A DNA stretch of 64,000 nucleotides from Cucumis sativus (GCF_000004075.3 NC_026656.2:18486607-18550606), one strand, 5' to 3'; positions 24,876-37,338 are shown, numbered from the stretch's first letter. Program-made: numbers and translations. Notes: generated from the letters alone by a model not told the origin.

Positions 24876-26438
24876 TTAGCTATTGTTAGAATCACTCTCT
24901 TCTTTGGAACCATTCGCTCTAAAGATGTACACCTGAAAGAAATAATAAGGGAATTAATATTATGTGAGTGAATTCATGCGAAAAAACAAAAACAAAACAA
25001 TTCCTAAATATCTGAAAGAGTAAGGGACCTTTTATTAGTCTGTTTTCAATCTTTAAACATCTTTTTCTACATGGTTGATGGTAACACTCTCCTCTCTGTG
25101 TTGTAAGCCACAGCCAAAATTATCTTTAAATCTTAATCTTAGACAAAATTCCAAAACTAAAAATAGATAATGTTATATCTAGTAGCTATAAGGGAGCATG
25201 CAGATTCTGCAATCCATGTTCAACTTGTTATTATGATGTAGTCACATTATAATAACTTGTCCATACATGAACACCAATATGTAGTGATTGTTTCAGAAAA
25301 CGTATGCAGACAAGACAAAAGGTCGAAGAATTTTGAATCAAGTAAAGAGATGAAGTGCAATCACCTTGCAGGCTGTAGGTTTAATGTGTTGAAAAACCAC
25401 AGCATCTCCATCACTTAACTTATGAGCAATTGAAAAACCCTTCCATCCACCACTAAAACCTGTTTTTCGTGCCAAATATATTATTGGATACTCATCACCA
25501 TCTTCATCTATTAAAGTCATTACTCCATCATTCTTTGGAAGGTGCGTCTTGCAGAAATGAGAAGGAAGGCCCTGTGTTCAAAAGCATTCTTTTTCCAATG
25601 ATTTATGATTTAATGAACTAATATCACATACAGTTCAACAAGTTAATAGATAATCTTAATAGATAATCTTTGCTAGCTTACCAGCCAGAAACAACCACTA
25701 ACATGAGACCGAACCATCGACTTTATACAGCTGGGATAATTCGGCTCCAATCCAGATTGTAACTCAAGAGCTCTTTCAAAGGCTTTTTTTCTTGCTTCAT
25801 CCGAAGCATAAAACTGGGCTGAAAAATCTCTTGCTCTGGAGATCCTATAATCCCGAACAAAAGAAAGCTAGTAACAATGCTAAACGATCCAACTGTATGA
25901 CGAATCTTTCATCTTTTTTCCAATCAGTTTTCAGTAGAAATACCTTCTAGGAATCGCCACACGATCGACAAGAACCTGCCAGTTTAATTGAAAAGAAAAG
26001 AAAGCAAAACCAATGTAAAGGGATTTTGTGGTCTAGATTATACGATTCAAAACAAACAGCAGTAAACCCTAGTTCATCGATCTAAGTAGGTTTAGCATAA
26101 TACTGATGACTTACTTCAGCGTAAACAGGCGTTGGTTGCTTTGCTACGCGACTGGACCTCCTCACCACCACCAGTTGTTTCTGCATCACGCGAGGCTTTG
26201 ACCTGCTTACTCTACAAATCGGTCAAATAACGAAATAAGCTCAATGATCCATGGGAAAACATGAATGAGAAAAAAAGAAAAAAAGAAAAGGAAATGGAAT
26301 TACAGGGGAGGATTTGGAAGGGGAAGAATCGAGGAGAGCTTGAGAAAGTAAGGGCAAATTTAGGGCTTCCATTCTCTTCTTGTTTTCTTCAACTCTTTTC
26401 TGACGACATTCCTCGTATGAGAGGTTTGAGATTCCCAT
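24876..26438 (-). CDS. B3 DNA-binding domain protein (copy B)
   Basis: Tandem paralog of the gene at 20767-22563, same strand and exon plan: 26438-26304, 26195-26115, 25975-25944, 25844-25682, 25571-25365, 24932-24876; 675 nt in frame, 224 aa. The B3 domain is intact (YPSCIKSMVRSHVSGCFWL, GLPSHFC, YLARKTGFSGGWKGF, DGDAVVFQ). Odd: exon 2 carries one extra base relative to copy A just after the ancestral acceptor (TGTAG/AGTAAG). Using that acceptor gives a frameshift and an early TGA. The only acceptor nearby that restores frame is CAAAG/CCTCGC, used here, which drops the SKLTK-like residues of copy A. Whether the mRNA really uses it decides whether copy B is functional. Confidence 0.85.
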
Positions 26439-27362
26439 GGTCTCTTCTTCTTCTTCTTCCTCGATTCGTAGGTTTTGGCGAATAGAAGAAATGGTAAGAT
26501 TCAGTATACTCGAGAATTGGGGAAATTTCAATTTCGTACGAAAATTGTCACAGTCGACCGTTAACTTCTCACTGTTTTGGAAAAATAACTGGAGGGAAGT
26601 ACTCAGATTTGAACACCATCTTTATTTTATTTGGTCTCTCAAATTTCATCAATAACATTTTTAAAATTCCATAGAGATGTGAACCTTCAAATGTCATAAT
26701 ATTGTTCACTTATCTACTTGTAGTTTTCCTCCTTTAATATAGTTTAAAGTTGTAGGCCTTTATTGAGAATGAAGAAATCATTCGATCGTTCATTGCTTAT
26801 ATACAACTTTTCTAATCCTATATTTTTTCCTTGTTCAATATAAAAGGTTTCTCATCCTTCAATGTTATTGGTCGAAAAGAAGAGAGAGAGAGTGTCGAGT
26901 CTTCTTTCTACACCATCTAACTTAAATTTTATAAATTTAATTATTTTTAAGTTTATATTCATGTTTGATTTTTCAATTAAATTTATATTTTAGTTCAATC
27001 ACAACATGTGAAATAAATATTCAAACTTTGAATCTTTTGATCAGTGACCTGGTCATTTGATAATTGCTTGAATTGGACATGAATGTTTTCTTAATTGCTT
27101 GAATTGGACATGAATGTTTTCTTTCTTTTATAATCTTTTATATATTAAACTAAATCTTCCAATAAATTTCATTCCAACGATAATAAGTTAATCTGATATG
27201 ATTTTGCAATTCACGTGGTTAAAATTCTTTGGTAAAACTTTTAACTCGAATTCAAAAGTAATATAAGACATAATCGGTAAAACTTTTTAACTCATACTTA
27301 AACTTACAACAATATAAATACACATTCAAACTTTGTTGACGAATCAAAGAAGTGCAAAAATT
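26439..27362. other. Promoter of B3 copy B and ORC2 3' flank
   Basis: Contains the shared promoter block (26552-26572) and a roughly 31-bp tandem duplication (27061-27122, aattgcttgaattggacatg twice). Otherwise AT-rich with no gene. Confidence 0.55.
26552..26572 (-). promoter_or_regulatory. Promoter block shared by the B3 pair (copy B)
   Basis: Matches the copy A block at 20 of 21 bases. Located 114-134 bp upstream of the ATG, similar to the spacing in copy A. Confidence 0.5.
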
Positions 27363-29497
27363 TCAACTCAACTCCGTTAATAGTTTTTCAAGTGCTTCAG
27401 ATGGAAGCGGTATATACAAGCAATCTTGACCATCAGAATGCCTTCTGGTCTTCACCAACTCGTGGTCTTTAAATTCTGTCAAATGAGAATTCAGTGTTAT
27501 CTGGCTGCTAACTAGGAAGCGCTCCCGACAAATTGCATACAGCTTATCGATTGGCATACCTGAAAAAGTTAAAATGATACCATCAACATTGTTCACACAA
27601 GTTACTTCGATATTCAAGTGTGTTAGTAACAGGTGAATACTATCAGATTAACTTCAATTCACCTTCTTCATCAGGATGAGATAGCTGATGTTCTATAAGA
27701 ACTTTGAATACACTTTGTGCATTGGGTGTCAAACTCTGTAAAACTATTGTTGCAGTTTTTGCACTTTGAGCAGTACCACCATGTGCAAGAATCAAAGGGA
27801 AGAACATTCCTTCAATCTTGTAAGGGGCAAATGTTGGAACATGATACCACAACCAGTTAAACTGTGTGTGAACCATCTTCTTGTCCCACACTGGAGAAAG
27901 CAGAATACATGATTCAGTGAGATCAAAATCAATGAAATATTGCAATTTGCTATGCTTCGTACAACATATTCTTGCAGTACTAGATGACCTCACAACATTA
28001 CATGAAAGAGATGAAAATCTAATTTCTATATTGATAATTCGCCTTTATGTATTTCATTGCATTAAACCACCAATTCATCCAAAAGCTTAAGCTAGTGGTT
28101 GAAGGCAAATTTAATTATATATCACCAACACATTGTCTAGAAGTTATGATTACAGTAACAACCCCTGTTTCATTTCTTTGAATTCCTGGTAACATCTTGA
28201 GAATCCAAGCATAGTAACTTCACTTGCAAGTTGCAACAAAATTCAATGCCTTGCTAACTTGAACACAATTCAACTAATTTAGGCATATACTCTTAATATA
28301 AGAAGTCAGAGGTTTGAATACTCCAATCCCACTGTTGAACTCAAAATCCAGTGTCTGTATATAGAAAGCAAGATCATGCCATTTTCCTATGTAACAAAAT
28401 TGCACTTACACGGATAGCATCACGAAATAGAGACATAGGTCTGATGTTTGAAACGCATAATTCATATAGACATTGATAAATGGAAAATGCATATGCTTAC
28501 AAAGAGGTGCATTCACGTGGTCAACGGAGGCAATAATTCGAACATGGGAACAAGCAGCAACTCGTGCAAGATACTCTTGTGTTTCAGAATCTCTTAACCC
28601 AGGCCCATCAATGTTGTGTATCACAACACAAACAAAACAATCCTTGTCTTCCTCATTTGATCCATTCAGAAATACAAACAGATCATCCATGGATCGCGAA
28701 CTAAATGTCTGATGAACATTGCTCCCTGATGCATTTTTGGGTCGTGATTTCAACTGATCCGACAACTCTTCAGCTATGGCTATTATAACCTACACAAAAA
28801 ATGACAATACTTTAGTGACACAAAAATAAACTCAGTATGTCTGATTGTGGATAGCCATTAGCTAAACTGTACCTGTTTAATATTCACTGATTGAAGATAG
28901 CCATTAACAACAATTACAGAATAATCCATCAATGCCGTCGAAGCAAAATCTTCAATCAAAGACTTCTTAGACCCAAATCCATACATTAGAAGGCCAAAAC
29001 CACATCTGAACCACAGGAAAGAGAAACCTTAAGCGAATTTACAAAAGAAACGGAACAAGTGACCGTAAAAGAAATTAAATGAACTTAGATAGCAATTTAA
29101 ATAATTTCAAATCCGGAAGTAATTTGTAAAAGTTCCAACCAGATAGCTTCAATCCAACAACACTACAGTTCAACTATCATGGCACACCTGAGCTCAAATA
29201 CCCATTTCGCGTACGAACTCTTGTAGCTGGATATCAGGGCCGCAATTTCTCTCTCGTGCTTTGGTTCAGTATTCGCTGCCGCCGCCCTCAATTCCTGATC
29301 ATTAATTTATTCTAAATCATTTTCATTAAACTAAAAAAAAATCAAAGTATTTTAACTTGGTTACGCACCTGTTCGTCGACAACGTCGATGTCGGCAAGTT
29401 TCCCAGAAGATTTCTTTTTGGAGCCGCCCAATTCCTTAGCCAAAAAATAGTTCCTTGAAAATGCAAACTCCTCGTCGTCCAGATCATCCACCTCCAT
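27363..29497 (-). CDS. ORC2: Origin recognition complex subunit 2, with a 1-base frameshift as sequenced
   Basis: Subunit of the nuclear ORC that marks replication origins. Six exons: 29497-29369, 29294-29188, 29006-28873, 28789-28501, 27890-27663, 27559-27363. The start ([25 protein letters not shown] pattern), [85 protein letters not shown] and [18 protein letters not shown] all match plant ORC2. Expected length is about 360 aa. Odd: exon 3 is 134 nt, but 133 are needed. After codons for LLMYG there is one extra G (plus-strand CCC at 28979-28981), so the conserved GFGSKK motif is read out of frame and a stop follows. All other exons are clean, so an assembly error or a very recent mutation is more likely than an old pseudogene. 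A start 12 codons further upstream is possible but unlike the family. Confidence 0.9.
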
Positions 29498-31726
29498 GAT
29501 AACGATAAACAGTAACGAAGAATTGAGACCCAATCGATTATAGTTACTTCAAGAAGCGGATAAATGGCTGTAATGGAGCGAACCCTAGAGAAAGCACTCT
29601 TTCTTTTTCCCGCCATTTTTAGACTTGAACCAACGTGCATCGATCGGGCTCAAAGTCCGCCCAATTGAGCTATACCCGTTTACCCGATGGCTCAGTTGAC
29701 TTAATGAGCCCAACTACAACCGTAAAGCCCACACAAGTCATGAGATTCTTAGGTAAGGTTAATTATAATTGTTATAAATTTTTTAAATAATAACGGAGTA
29801 TATATCCATATTTTTAAAAATTACAGATATAGTAGAATTTATTGATTATATACTTTTATCTAATAGATATATTTGCAACACTTATAAATTTTTATGATTG
29901 ATAAATTTTGACCAATTTTGTTATATTTGTATATTGTTTTAAATATTGTTATATACTTAATTATTTTAAGTATAATTGTTATATTTAAAACTATCTCAAT
30001 TTTAAATTAAAAAGAAAAAGGAAAAGAGAAATAAAGATAAAATTCTAATCTACTTTATTACCTAAGTAGTGGAAAAACAAAAGGTTTGTTTTGTTTGTGA
30101 GAGAATTTGAAAACAAGAATTGAAAATAAGGAACTAAATCAAAATTATATCTCATGTTATGAGAGACGTGTTTGGTAGTAGAATACAAAACTAGCTCAAT
30201 TTTATTAAAACGGTTGTAAATTAGTTGTAGTTTCTATTGAATATTAATTGATGATAAATTAATCTATTATTTTAATTTTAATTCATTGGATGGAAATAAT
30301 ATTATGCTAAATTGTTGAAAACAAACTAAAAACATACAAATCATTATCAAACCAGATGTGCATTCTCAAATTATATATCAAATAATGGAGCTTTAAATGA
30401 TTTATTCGGGACAATATTTCGTAATATTCATAACAAACTCGTTAATTTAGAAGGAAACGGTATAAAGTATGTCAAACAAAACAAAATACAAAAGTTAGAT
30501 CTCATTGAATGCGTTTTTATTTTATTATTAGTTTCATTTTTTATTTTTCAATTAATAGAGTAACTCTTGATACAACGTTTGAACTTTTTTTTTTTTGTTG
30601 CTTAATTTGGTTTTTATAACACTTTGGATAATAAAACAAATAATTTCAAGTTAGAATGACGATAGGATATATACAACACTTTTAAATTTGTAAAAATGAC
30701 AAAATTTAAGTCGAAACTCACATTTGAAAAATGCAAAATGACAAACTTACCCTGTATGTTTTATACCATTGATGTACTATTGGTACACTTTCTATATCTG
30801 CTGATACATTTGATTGATTAAATACACTTGACGTAATCGAGGTTCTGCTAATACACTTAATATACTTAATTGGTACACTTTGATAAATATTACATGTTTG
30901 ATACACTAAGTTATGCAATCCATATACTTAATAATATTACAACAAATTGCATAAAATTTTTAAAAAATGAAAATCATGTAACATATATATCAACCAATTA
31001 ATACATATAATATAAGTACATCAGAACACTGTTATACAAAACTACAGGATGGAAGAAGAAATATGAAATGATTATAAAATTAGTTATTAAAGAGTAATTT
31101 GGAAATAATAATAAATAAAGGTATTTTAAAATGTGAGTATTTGGTGTTATTGGAAAGCAACCATTTGAAAGAATTTTGAAGAAAAACTGAAATTCAACAA
31201 GAAAAAAGAAAAGAAAACGATGATCGAAAATGTGAAGAAAAAATAAGAAGGAAATGAAGATGCGAAAAACGGAGATTAAACGGTAGCGTTTTTAATTTTC
31301 AAGAGTAACCTACAAAGACAAACCAACCGGGAAATGATGTTTGTGAAACAAACATTTTTTTAATTATTGGATTAATTTTCCACGATGGATACAAATATGA
31401 TATGGAGATTTATAAGAGGAAGCATTAAAGGAAGATGACCAATAGATAGAAGAGTGTGTGGGGCAGTTTGAAAATAAAAAAGATCTAAAACATTATTTTA
31501 GGGATTGAAAATTACCATATTAATGCCATAATTGTTAAAGTCTATTGCTACCATACAATTTCCGTATATATTAAATAAAGGTGAAGAAGAGGTCAAGTTT
31601 GGTAATAAGTTAAAAGTGAAAAGCTGAGAGATATGGGGTTGGGTTCGTAATTAAATAACCACTAAACAATAATAACAAAGTGGATAATCATTTTCAATCA
31701 AGTCTTTAAGAAAACGAGATTATAAT
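29498..31726. other. ORC2 promoter and AT-rich spacer
   Basis: The ORC2-proximal part has AGCCCA-type motifs (TGGGCT on the minus strand) at 29707-29712 and 29726-29731, common in promoters of proliferation genes. Further out lie a MITE-like copy (about 29770-29985) and a tract rich in 'gatacac/gtacac' repeats (30765-30915). No coding exon was recognised. Confidence 0.55.
29770..29985. mobile_element. MITE-like element, diverged copy
   Basis: The right end (minus strand: taattaagtatataacaat, then ACAAATATAACAAAAT) resembles the terminal inverted repeat of the copy at 44835-45050. The left end is more diverged. It has no coding capacity. Confidence 0.4.
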
Positions 31727-31981
31727 TTAATTCATCTCTCTTTTTCCTTTTTCTTTTTCTTTTTCATTTTTTTTGTTAATGCCCAAAAAAGAAACAGCGC
31801 CACAGTTGGTTAACCATTTAACCATCGATCGAAGAAAAGCTTTGTTGCTCCGGCGCATTTTAACGAATTGTCGGCGACGGACGGCTGAGTGAAATTTCTC
31901 AGATAACTTACATAACCTCCGGTTCACGTTATCTCCTCCTCCGGTGTCGCAAACGTCGTCGGGTTCTTTGTCCGATTGCAT
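31727..31981 (-). CDS. Possible small basic protein, unrecognised (84 aa)
   Basis: Open frame rich in Lys/Arg (VRRRQFVKMRRSNKAF, KKNEKEKEKGKRE), not matched to any family I know. The frame stays open 26 codons upstream of this ATG with an amphipathic, coding-like stretch (IFRAIARRFLLPLCRLLAIK). No Met occurs there, and a stop lies just before it. It is divergent from the gene starting at 32320, about 340 bp between start codons. It may be a young gene, an incomplete model or a chance frame. Confidence 0.3.
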   Translation of the reverse strand: MQSDKEPDDVCDTGGGDNVNRRLCKLSEKFHSAVRRRQFVKMRRSNKAFLRSMVKWLTNCGAVSFLGINKKNEKEKEKGKREMN

Positions 31982-32231
31982 TGTTTTAATCGCCAACAGG
32001 CGGCAAAGCGGCAGCAAGAATCGGCGCGCAATAGCGCGGAAAATCTTGACCAAATTCAATAATTATATTAGTTAGCTGTGTGTTATCAGGAAAACAAATA
32101 TAATTTTCAGCACTATTCCGCTTTTTCGAAAAAGTAATTTGGGGATTTGGTGTGAGGATCCATCGGATCGATCTGCTTCGAGGGTAAGAAAGATTGGGGA
32201 GGAGAGGCGGTGAAAATTTGCTTCCATTTCG

Positions 32232-32262
<31 letters not shown>

Positions 32263-32297
32263 TGTATTGATATTCAGAGAGGAGATATGGTGGTGGG

Positions 32298-32357
32298 ATG
32301 AAGGTGAAGAAGAAGGGATATGGCGAGGGTAGAGTGGGGTTATCAAGGAAGAGGTAA
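32298..32357 (+). other. Upstream ORF overlapping the start of the 327-aa gene
   Basis: A 19-codon frame (MKVKKKGYGEGRVGLSRKR) in a different frame that runs across the main ATG at 32320. If transcribed it would reduce main-frame initiation by scanning ribosomes. Confidence 0.35.
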
Positions 32358-35300
32358 ATGGACGTGTTCGTACAAGAAAACCACTGTCATCATTTGTTCT
32401 ATCAACATTATCGTTGCTCTCTATGTTTTTCGATCTCTATATGCCTCCCTCTACCTCTATTCGGATAATGATTCACCAAGTGGTTAGTGCCTGAGTTAGT
32501 TGCATTTCCTTTTTGTGTTGTTGATTCGCGTTTGATATGCGAATTATTGAAAAATTCTGTTTTATATCTTTGCGTCTTTTTTCGACATTATGATTCCTTT
32601 CATTCTTGATTTGGTCGTATGCATTTATTCTGTTTATTTTTCTTCTTCTGAGCTAGTTGTAAAGTACACTCCGGATCAGATTAGGAAAATGGAAGAGTTT
32701 GTTCGGGTTCGTAGGGCCTCTGAGCCGGTAGAACTCATTAAATTGGTAAGACCCAGACTTGCTTTCAGGGATTTGTTTGTTCAATGTGCTGTGCGACAGA
32801 TCTGTTTGAGGAGAAAGATTTCTGGTTTAATCACCGATTCTAGGCATTTCGTCTTTAAATTTGTTTATTGAAGATTATTCTTTTGGTGTAAAGGTCAAGG
32901 AGCTTAAAGAATTCTCCCAAGAACAGACGGTTGATGAATTACCTCTTCCATTGAAACAGAAGATAACCGAGGAAATTCTTCTGAAGTTGAGAAGCTTGAA
33001 CGGTAGCTCAAATAGTACTCAGCAGAGAGGTCAGTACAATCTTATGATTTCCCTGCTTTAGTTATCACATTGTCATACCTTATTCCTCAACCATCATAAT
33101 TATCGTCTAGTTAACATCTAACCATCCTTCTCCCCTGGTTTCTGTTTCCAAGGATTCTCTTGATTAGAGAGCAAAGATAATGGGTAGGAATTACTCTAAG
33201 CATCCGTATATGTTAAACTTTCACTTGGACTTCAATGGATCATGGATTAAGTGTTTTTCTATTTGTCTTTTCACAAAAGGAGCTTGATTTTGATATACTG
33301 ATAACCAAGTTTGCAAGTACTGTCACTTTAGGCCATGCCTGAGGCATTCTGTATCATGGTTATCATATTTCAGGCATGTGTTTGAATCTCATTCTCTTGT
33401 ACCAGGTTTAGGGCTAGGAGATGCAATTTATTTTACCAGGTGACTTGAGTGTATGGCAGTTTGACCTTGAGTTGGAACCAAGCTGCATCACTTCAGAGAG
33501 ACATAGAATTCATAGTTTATTTTTTTTATAACTGTGTATTGATATCTAAAATTCGTAAAACAAGTTGGCTAGTAACACATTTGCAGTTCGCTTTGGCATG
33601 AAGTTGCCATTGTTCTAACACTGTTACTTGTGGAATTAAATATAGATATACTAGATTTATTATTAGTTACAAATTGCAGCACTTCACATACCATGTAAAA
33701 TGCTACGTAATATGATCATTGTCTTTGAAGTTCATAGTGCATACAACCAACTTCATTCAGATCAACCTTAAGTTATTCATGTCACGATTTTGCTATTCCA
33801 TTTCACTTCTTTACTACCTCCATGAAGGAGTCATCTTTTCTTGACTATATCTTTTAACTCAAACAACACAGTTGAACACCCTGTATTGGAAATTCTGTCC
33901 AATTATGGTTGTGTTTTCTCAACTTGGCGGTTCCTTTTTAGTAAAATATCTCTTTAGTTTGTTGATAACTTAAAATCCTCTGAAAGAAGCAAAAACCTAT
34001 ACTTTCATTGGATGAACGGAAATACAAAAGGAGACAGAACTCCTCAATCTAGCCAGCCTAGGAATTACTAAAGAGCTCTCCAGTTGGCCCTCGATCATAG
34101 ATATCTAATGACTACAAAAGAACTTTTAGAAATTCTGAAGTGAGAAAAAAGAAGCAGAGAAATGAGGTCCCCGTTCTTCATCAGAAGAAACCTCTTCTCC
34201 ATTTAAAGTGCTACTGTTCCTTTTCAACCAGGTTTCACTATATATGGCCGTTAGGATCATTTATCCATAAAATCATGTTCCTCTCTCTAAGAGAGTGACA
34301 CAATAATTGATAAATGAATTCCCCTTTAAATTTCCAACCTCTGGGATTTTGATGACTAAGCAGTTGAAGAAGCCTCCTAAATAAAATGCAAACTAATACT
34401 CTGAAAAGAAGCTATAAATCTTTTAGAAAACCAGTTTTTTCCCTCTTTTTATTCTAATGCTAGAAGTAGTTCATTATTCAAATAGGAAAACTGGATCATC
34501 ATTCCCTTATGTATTCAATTCTTTCTTTTTTCGCTTTGGGGGGGGGGGGGGGGGGGGGGGGGGTTGGGGCGAAGAGACGGGTGGTTCTGTTAATTAAATT
34601 TAACTTACAGGTCATACTGAATGGCGCCCATCTAGAAACATACAATGACAATTCCTATATTATAAGCTTATAACAATGACAACCAACAACAACAACAATT
34701 CTTTACAAAAAAAAAAAAACAATAGTAACAATGAGACAAACAAGAGGGGGATGGCATGTTTTATGCTAATGGGGTACTGTTAGCATCTTATTTATATTAA
34801 TTACCCTGTTGGTATCATCAATTTAGTCATTACTGACCGATATGTCTAAGAATGCCTCTGCTATCTTCATATACATTAAATTATGGCTGAATAGTCTATA
34901 CGCTGCTCTTGCAGCAATATTTAATCGTTGGCATATTCCTTCGTTGAAGTTTTAGGGTAGCTCATATGTGCAATTTATTGTATTGCTTTCGTTATAATCT
35001 TCCTCTTCTTATATGATCAGAAGCAGTAGAAATCTGGAGAAAGGAAAAATTGGAAGAAGCAAATAAGTTGATCACAGAGCAAATGCTTGAAAATTCAACT
35101 CTTTCTTTTGAAGATGCTGGTATGGAATTTTAGAGTGTATTTTGCTTTTGTTTTCTTGCAGTATTGTGCTAGAAAATCATGCCTATTATGCTGTATCTTA
35201 GTTTCCTTTTTTTTCCTCTTCTGGCAGGGACTCTAGTAAAAGCCTTGGAGGCTGATTGGCAAGTGTTTTCTGAAGCAATTGGTCTATGGATACCTACAGA

Positions 35301-35924
35301 GGTTGTGCACACGGAACATGATGATAAGCCTGAGGGTGTAGATGAATTCGGTAATTTTTTGCAACTCTTAAGAGTAACATTCTATGCACCCGATGATTTA
35401 ATTTCTTCTAGTGAAATATCAGTTTATATGACACTAAGGTTTTCGTTCCCCCTCCCTATGTAGATGATGAGATTTTACCCGGCAGACCAGTTCCTCCTGA
35501 ATGTAATGCTGAGCTCCATACAGATTACGATGGTGCCGCGGTAAGATGGGGTCTAACTCATCATAAAGAAAGCGCAGCTGATTGCTGCCAGGCTTGCTTG
35601 GATCATGCAAAACGTGCACAACCAGGTGACAGGAAATGCAACATCTGGGTTTACTGTCCATCTGAGACTGGATGCCACTCTCCTGATATTTACGAACATA
35701 AGCATATGGAATGCTGGCTGAAATATGTAAGAACCAAACTGATTTCGTGGTTGTTAATCCCTTTCGTAGGCTCACTTGAATCTAACTTTTCTCAACTTCA
35801 AATCCAAATGCAGGCAGAAAATCCCAAACTGAATTTCAAAACCAACTATCCACAGTCTTATAGAAACTCACACCCGACTGCGCCATTTGTTGTCCCTTGG
35901 GTCTCTGGTGTTGTCAGTGCGTAA
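32320..35924 (+). CDS. Single-pass membrane protein with cysteine-rich PAN-like C-terminal domain (327 aa)
   Basis: Seven exons: 32320-32482, 32657-32745, 32894-33029, 35021-35119, 35228-35350, 35464-35726, 35814-35924; 984 nt in frame. Residues about 20-46 (TVIICSINIIVALYVFRSLY and following) form one hydrophobic segment near the N-terminus, suggesting a type II membrane protein. A charged helical region follows (KQKITEEILLKLRSL, EIWRKEKLEEANKLI). The C-terminal part (about 204-327) has a regular cysteine pattern: AADCCQACLDHA, RKCNIWVYCPSETGCHS and MECWLKY, reminiscent of a PAN/apple fold. The end, VVPWVSGVVSA, seems conserved in plant homologs I recall, but no function is known to me. The start has a good context (G at -3 and +4). 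An overlapping upstream ATG frame lies at 32298-32357. Confidence 0.87.
34538..34563 (+). repeat. 26-base G homopolymer in an intron
   Basis: Uninterrupted G run inside intron 3 of the 327-aa membrane protein gene, followed by TTGGGG. It can form G-quadruplex structures on the transcribed (non-template) strand. Its length may be misassembled. Confidence 0.85.
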
Positions 35925-36770
35925 ATGTACAACAAATCAGGCAAGGAATTTCCACTAAAATGTTGATTTCTGTTGTCCACAGAGTTGCATGAATTAAAAT
36001 TTTGAGGGTGTTAGGTGTTTAGGGGACTAGCATTTGATTGAAGGTCTGTTTGAATCATAACTGTCTTACTCTCATGTAAGATGTAATACGGATTGGCAAT
36101 CCTGGTGTCTATGACTTCAGATTGACAAGTCTGGCGCTGAGATGAGATAGAGAACTTAGAAGTAACGTGAAAAAGAAGGGCTATTTTGTTGACTATTAAC
36201 TTTGGAAATTTTATTCATTACGCTCAGGATGTCAGTTTCTGAGCTCTGAGCTTACTCTCTCCCTCCCTCTCTCTCTCTCTTGCCTTCCTATGAAGAACTT
36301 TTGTGAGTTTTTGGAGATAAATAACCAACTACTTCAAGTTTACTTTGAATGAGTACTCCTATGAGCACAATACTTTTTATTTATTTATTTATGTATTTTG
36401 AAATAGCACAATAGCTTGTTTAAACATTTAAAATGTTATTTTTACAATAGTATTTTAAGGCTCTAAGTTTGTGAATGATCAAAGTTTATATGGTTGCATG
36501 TTTATTTGGGAGTACGTAACATCGAACACACAAGTTAATAATGAATTGTTTTTCCAGAGGGTTAAAAGACACTGATATTTTCTCTTCTATCTAATAACTT
36601 TAGAGCGCTTCAATCCAATGATGAATATAAGTAATTGAAAAAAAGGTATAATGTTGCATACTACTTTCTTTTCTTTAAGAACATTGCATGCTTTATTTAT
36701 TTAGAGATGTTATTACAAATTAGAGAAAATATTATATTTGTACAAACCAATTTTTACGACTATATTATTA

Positions 36771-36900
36771 TTTTCAATATTATACTCATTACAATGACTT
36801 GTTTTTAAAAGATGCCATTTAACTTACTATTTTTATTTTCAACATTATACTCATTACAATGACTTGTTTTTAAAAGTTGTCATTTAATTTACTATTTTTA
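36771..36900. repeat. 65-bp tandem duplication
   Basis: Two copies beginning at 36771 and 36836, sharing TATACTCATTACAATGACTT and flanks with only a few differences. Confidence 0.85.
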
Positions 36901-37338
36901 TTTCGTTACTTTTAATGATATAATTTATCACTTATATTTTGAGAATTAAATCTAAATTTTATTATTTCACAGAGTTTTACTATTTTGCTATACTTTAAAT
37001 ATAATTGTTATATAAAATTTGAGTAAAATTTGAGTAAAATTTGAGAAAATGGACGAATGACCAATTTGATACTATCTAAATTTTAATAATGGACACAAAT
37101 ACTTGTAATTATGCTTTTGAAAAAGAAAACTAATAATCTAAAAAAAGCTCCAACAAACTTGACAAACCAAAACCTAACATTAATTCAAACAAACAAGACT
37201 TATGAAGAGATGCAAAATCTTAAAAGATATATACATAATTAAAAATTAATGTTGAAAAGTAGAAAAATTAGACTTTAATTGTGATCCAAAAAATAACATT
37301 AATCATCAAATTTATACCCGAAATAAGCAAATATCTAA

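Noticed and set aside
27881-28090. Plus-strand frame over ORC2
   Set aside because: It is antisense to ORC2 exon 5 and intron.
29615-29690. tRNA-like A box (TAGCTCAATTGG) and B box (GGTTCAAGTCT) on the minus strand upstream of ORC2
   Set aside because: The spacing is tRNA-like, but no acceptor stem, D stem or anticodon stem can be formed. The region is better read as the ORC2 promoter and leader.
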